Below are positions 62,286-64,000 of a stretch of DNA of 64,000 nucleotides, piece after piece. Positions within the stretch are counted from its first letter, which is position 1. Each line of letters opens with the position of its first letter. The position numbers and the translations under genes were made by a program. The stretch is from Sphingomonas albertensis (GTDB taxonomy: Bacteria; Pseudomonadota; Alphaproteobacteria; Sphingomonadales; Sphingomonadaceae), in assembly GCF_014358075.1 (NCBI RefSeq), contig NZ_JACONT010000023.1:1-64000 (forward strand), written 5' to 3'. The notes under the pieces were generated by a model, which was not told the DNA's origin, did no database searches, and saw only the letters and a program-made list of their open reading frames with translations.

Positions 62286-64000
62286 TTACGAGATCGCGGC
62301 GTCCTGTTCCGCGCGGACCTTGGCGAGATCGAACCGGTCGGCGTTCATGACCTTGTTCCAGACCTTCACGAAGGCGGCCGCGAACTTCTCGCTCGCATCG
62401 TCGGCGGCGTAGACCTCCGCCAGCGCCCGGAGCTGCGAGTTGGACCCGAAGACGAGGTCGACGCGACTGCCCGTCCAGAGGACCTCGCCGGTCTTGCGGT
62501 CGCGCGCCTCGAACGTCCCGTCACCGACCGCGCTCCACTTCGCGGTGAAGCTCGTCCGCAGCAGGTTGCGGAAGAAGTCGTTGGTCAGCGTCTCGGTGCG
62601 ATCGGTGAACACGCCGAGCTTCGAGTCGCCGTGATTGGCGCCCAGCACGCGCAGGCCACCTACGAGCACGGTCATCTCCGGCGCGGTGAGCCCCATCAGA
62701 TGCGCGCGGTCGACCATCAGTTCCTCGGCCGAATAGACCGACTTCTCGCCGACATAGTTGCGGAACGCATCGGTGCGCGGCTCGAGCGGGGCGAACGACG
62801 GCGCGTCGGTCTGCTCCTGCGACGCGTCGGTACGGCCCGGCGTGAACGGCACGGTCAGGTCGTGACCCGCCTTCTTGGCCGCCGCCTCGATGCCTGCATT
62901 GCCGCCGAGCACGATCAGGTCGGCGAGCGACACGCTCTTGCCGCTGCCTGCGAAGTCTCGCTGGATGCCCTCGTACGTAGAGAGTGCCTTGGCCAGTTCG
63001 GCCGGCTCGTTGACTGCCCAGTCCTTCTGCGGTGCGAGACGGATGCGGGCGCCGTTTGCACCGCCGCGCTTGTCGGTACCGCGATAGGTCGAGGCCGACG
63101 CGAACGCCGTCTTCACCAGGCGCGAGATCGACAGGCCGGAGTCGAGGATCTTCGCCTTCAACGTCGCGATATCGGCGTCGGACAGCGGCTCACCTTCGTG
63201 GGCGGGCACGGGGTCCTGCCAGATGCGCGGCTTTGCCGGAACTTCCGGGCCGAGCAGCAGCGGGTAGGGGCCCATGTCGCGGTGGGTCAGCTTGTACCAC
63301 GCCTCGGCGAATGCCTTGGCGAACTCGTCCGGATTCTCGTGGAACCGGCGCGAGATCTTCTCGTAGGCTGGGTCGACGCGGAGCGCGATGTCGCTGGTCA
63401 GCATCGTCGGGCGATGCTTCTTCGACGGATCATGTGCGTCGGGCACGTCCTCGGCGGCGTCCTTGGCGATCCACTGGTGCGCACCGGCCGGGCTCTTGGT
63501 CAGCTCCCACTCGTGGCCGAACAGGTTCTCGAAATACAGGTTGGTCCACTTGGTGGGCTCCTGCGTCCAGGTGACTTCGAGACCGCTGGTGATCGTGTCG
63601 CCGGCGTTGCCCTTGCCGTAGCTGTTCGCCCAGCCAAGACCCTGCATCTCGATGCTCGCGCCTTCCGGCTCCGGACCGATATACGGATCGGGCTCGGCGG
63701 CGCCATGCGTCTTGCCGAAGGTGTGACCACCGGCGATCAGCGCGACCGTCTCCTCGTCGTTCATCGCCATGCGGCCGAACGTCTCGCGGATATCGCGCGC
63801 CGAGCCCATCGGATCGGGGTTGCCGTTCGGGCCCTCGGGATTGACGTAGATCAGACCCATCTGGACTGCGGCAAGCGGGTGCGCGAGGTCGCGGTCGCCC
63901 GAATAGCGCTCATCGGCGAGCCACTCGCGCTCGGCGCCCCAGTTCACGTCGGTCGCTGGCTCCCACACGTCGATGCGGCCGCCGGCGAACCCTGCGGTCT
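62286..64000 (-). CDS. katG: Catalase-peroxidase KatG, 5' end outside the window
   Basis: About 570 C-terminal residues of a protein that is usually 720-740 long; the reading frame is open to the window edge ([15 protein letters not shown] at the limit). The enzyme removes hydrogen peroxide as catalase and peroxidase. Visible are the Tyr (LIYVNPEG) and Met (GRMAMNDEE) of the Met-Tyr-Trp crosslink, the proximal haem His ([10 protein letters not shown]) and the Trp region [13 protein letters not shown]. The distal Arg-Trp-His site lies in the missing part. The C-terminal second domain ([14 protein letters not shown]) is complete. Confidence 0.96.
   Translation of the reverse strand, partial: TAGFAGGRIDVWEPATDVNWGAEREWLADERYSGDRDLAHPLAAVQMGLIYVNPEGPNGNPDPMGSARDIRETFGRMAMNDEETVALIAGGHTFGKTHGAAEPDPYIGPEPEGASIEMQGLGWANSYGKGNAGDTITSGLEVTWTQEPTKWTNLYFENLFGHEWELTKSPAGAHQWIAKDAAEDVPDAHDPSKKHRPTMLTSDIALRVDPAYEKISRRFHENPDEFAKAFAEAWYKLTHRDMGPYPLLLGPEVPAKPRIWQDPVPAHEGEPLSDADIATLKAKILDSGLSISRLVKTAFASASTYRGTDKRGGANGARIRLAPQKDWAVNEPAELAKALSTYEGIQRDFAGSGKSVSLADLIVLGGNAGIEAAAKKAGHDLTVPFTPGRTDASQEQTDAPSFAPLEPRTDAFRNYVGEKSVYSAEELMVDRAHLMGLTAPEMTVLVGGLRVLGANHGDSKLGVFTDRTETLTNDFFRNLLRTSFTAKWSAVGDGTFEARDRKTGEVLWTGSRVDLVFGSNSQLRALAEVYAADDASEKFAAAFVKVWNKVMNADRFDLAKVRAEQDAAIS

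Noticed and set aside
1..64000. Search for prophage, integrase, transposase or plasmid genes.
   Set aside because: None was recognised; the only mobile-looking features are the small palindromic elements and the ccdAB pair.

Overview
The window is GC-rich, tightly packed bacterial DNA that reads as a chromosomal segment of a Sphingomonas-like alphaproteobacterium (Sphingomonadaceae). Evidence for this is a circularly permuted two-piece ssrA gene, a YlxR/L7Ae fusion protein between nusA and infB, mitochondrial-type Complex I accessory proteins, a large TonB-dependent receptor and many palindromic intergenic repeats. Codon use and composition look uniform. I see no prophage, transposase, CRISPR array, rRNA or tRNA.

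Layout. 0.1-3.5 kb: an RNA helicase gene (hrpB) with a frame break, an NDUFS4-like protein and a Nudix hydrolase. 3.5-5.7 kb: a lemA/TPM-domain operon. 5.7-8.6 kb: mscL, an Rrf2 regulator, permuted ssrA (tmRNA), a membrane protein and a receiver-domain protein. 8.7-20.7 kb (minus strand): the rimP-nusA-infB-rbfA-truB-rpsO-pnp transcription/translation cluster, with a tautomerase gene and a ylxR-type gene between nusA and infB and a thymidine kinase gene between rbfA and truB. 20.8-28.9 kb: a sugar dehydrogenase, two thioesterases, an enoyl-CoA hydratase, a glyoxalase I/II pair, two paralogous small exported proteins, a TPR protein, a hydrolase, and an XRE regulator/membrane protein pair. 28.9-31.2 kb: divergent mpl and LD-carboxypeptidase genes, both of peptidoglycan recycling. 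31.5-37.6 kb: thrS, infC and a TonB-dependent receptor. 37.7-41.9 kb: glnD and hom. 42.4-50.7 kb: three small exported paralogues, a CoA-binding protein, an Mrp ATPase, hflK-hflC, a Do-type protease and a HerA-like ATPase. 50.8-64 kb: an M20 amidohydrolase, a class A-type beta-lactamase lipoprotein, nadB plus an ABC ATPase, an NDUFS6-like zinc protein, tldD, a ccdAB toxin-antitoxin pair, a PPOX/DUF2007 pair, a sorbosone-dehydrogenase-like protein, a GT-C membrane protein and katG, which runs off the right edge.

The most interesting layer is the repeats. At least ten families of 50-160 bp palindromic elements, each with hairpin ends, sit mostly at gene 3' ends. Elements of this type also lie inside three conserved genes: truB and the ylxR-type gene read through theirs in frame, and in hrpB a solo hairpin with a run of seven C marks the frame break. 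The ylxR copy shares both ends with an intergenic copy 4 kb away, which points to mobile elements that can be tolerated as extra protein segments, much like Rickettsia palindromic elements. Other points of note are an infC gene whose Shine-Dalgarno sequence points to an ATA start, a tmRNA with an 11-codon tag, a near-leaderless ccdA promoter, and paired 19-bp operators in front of the XRE pair.
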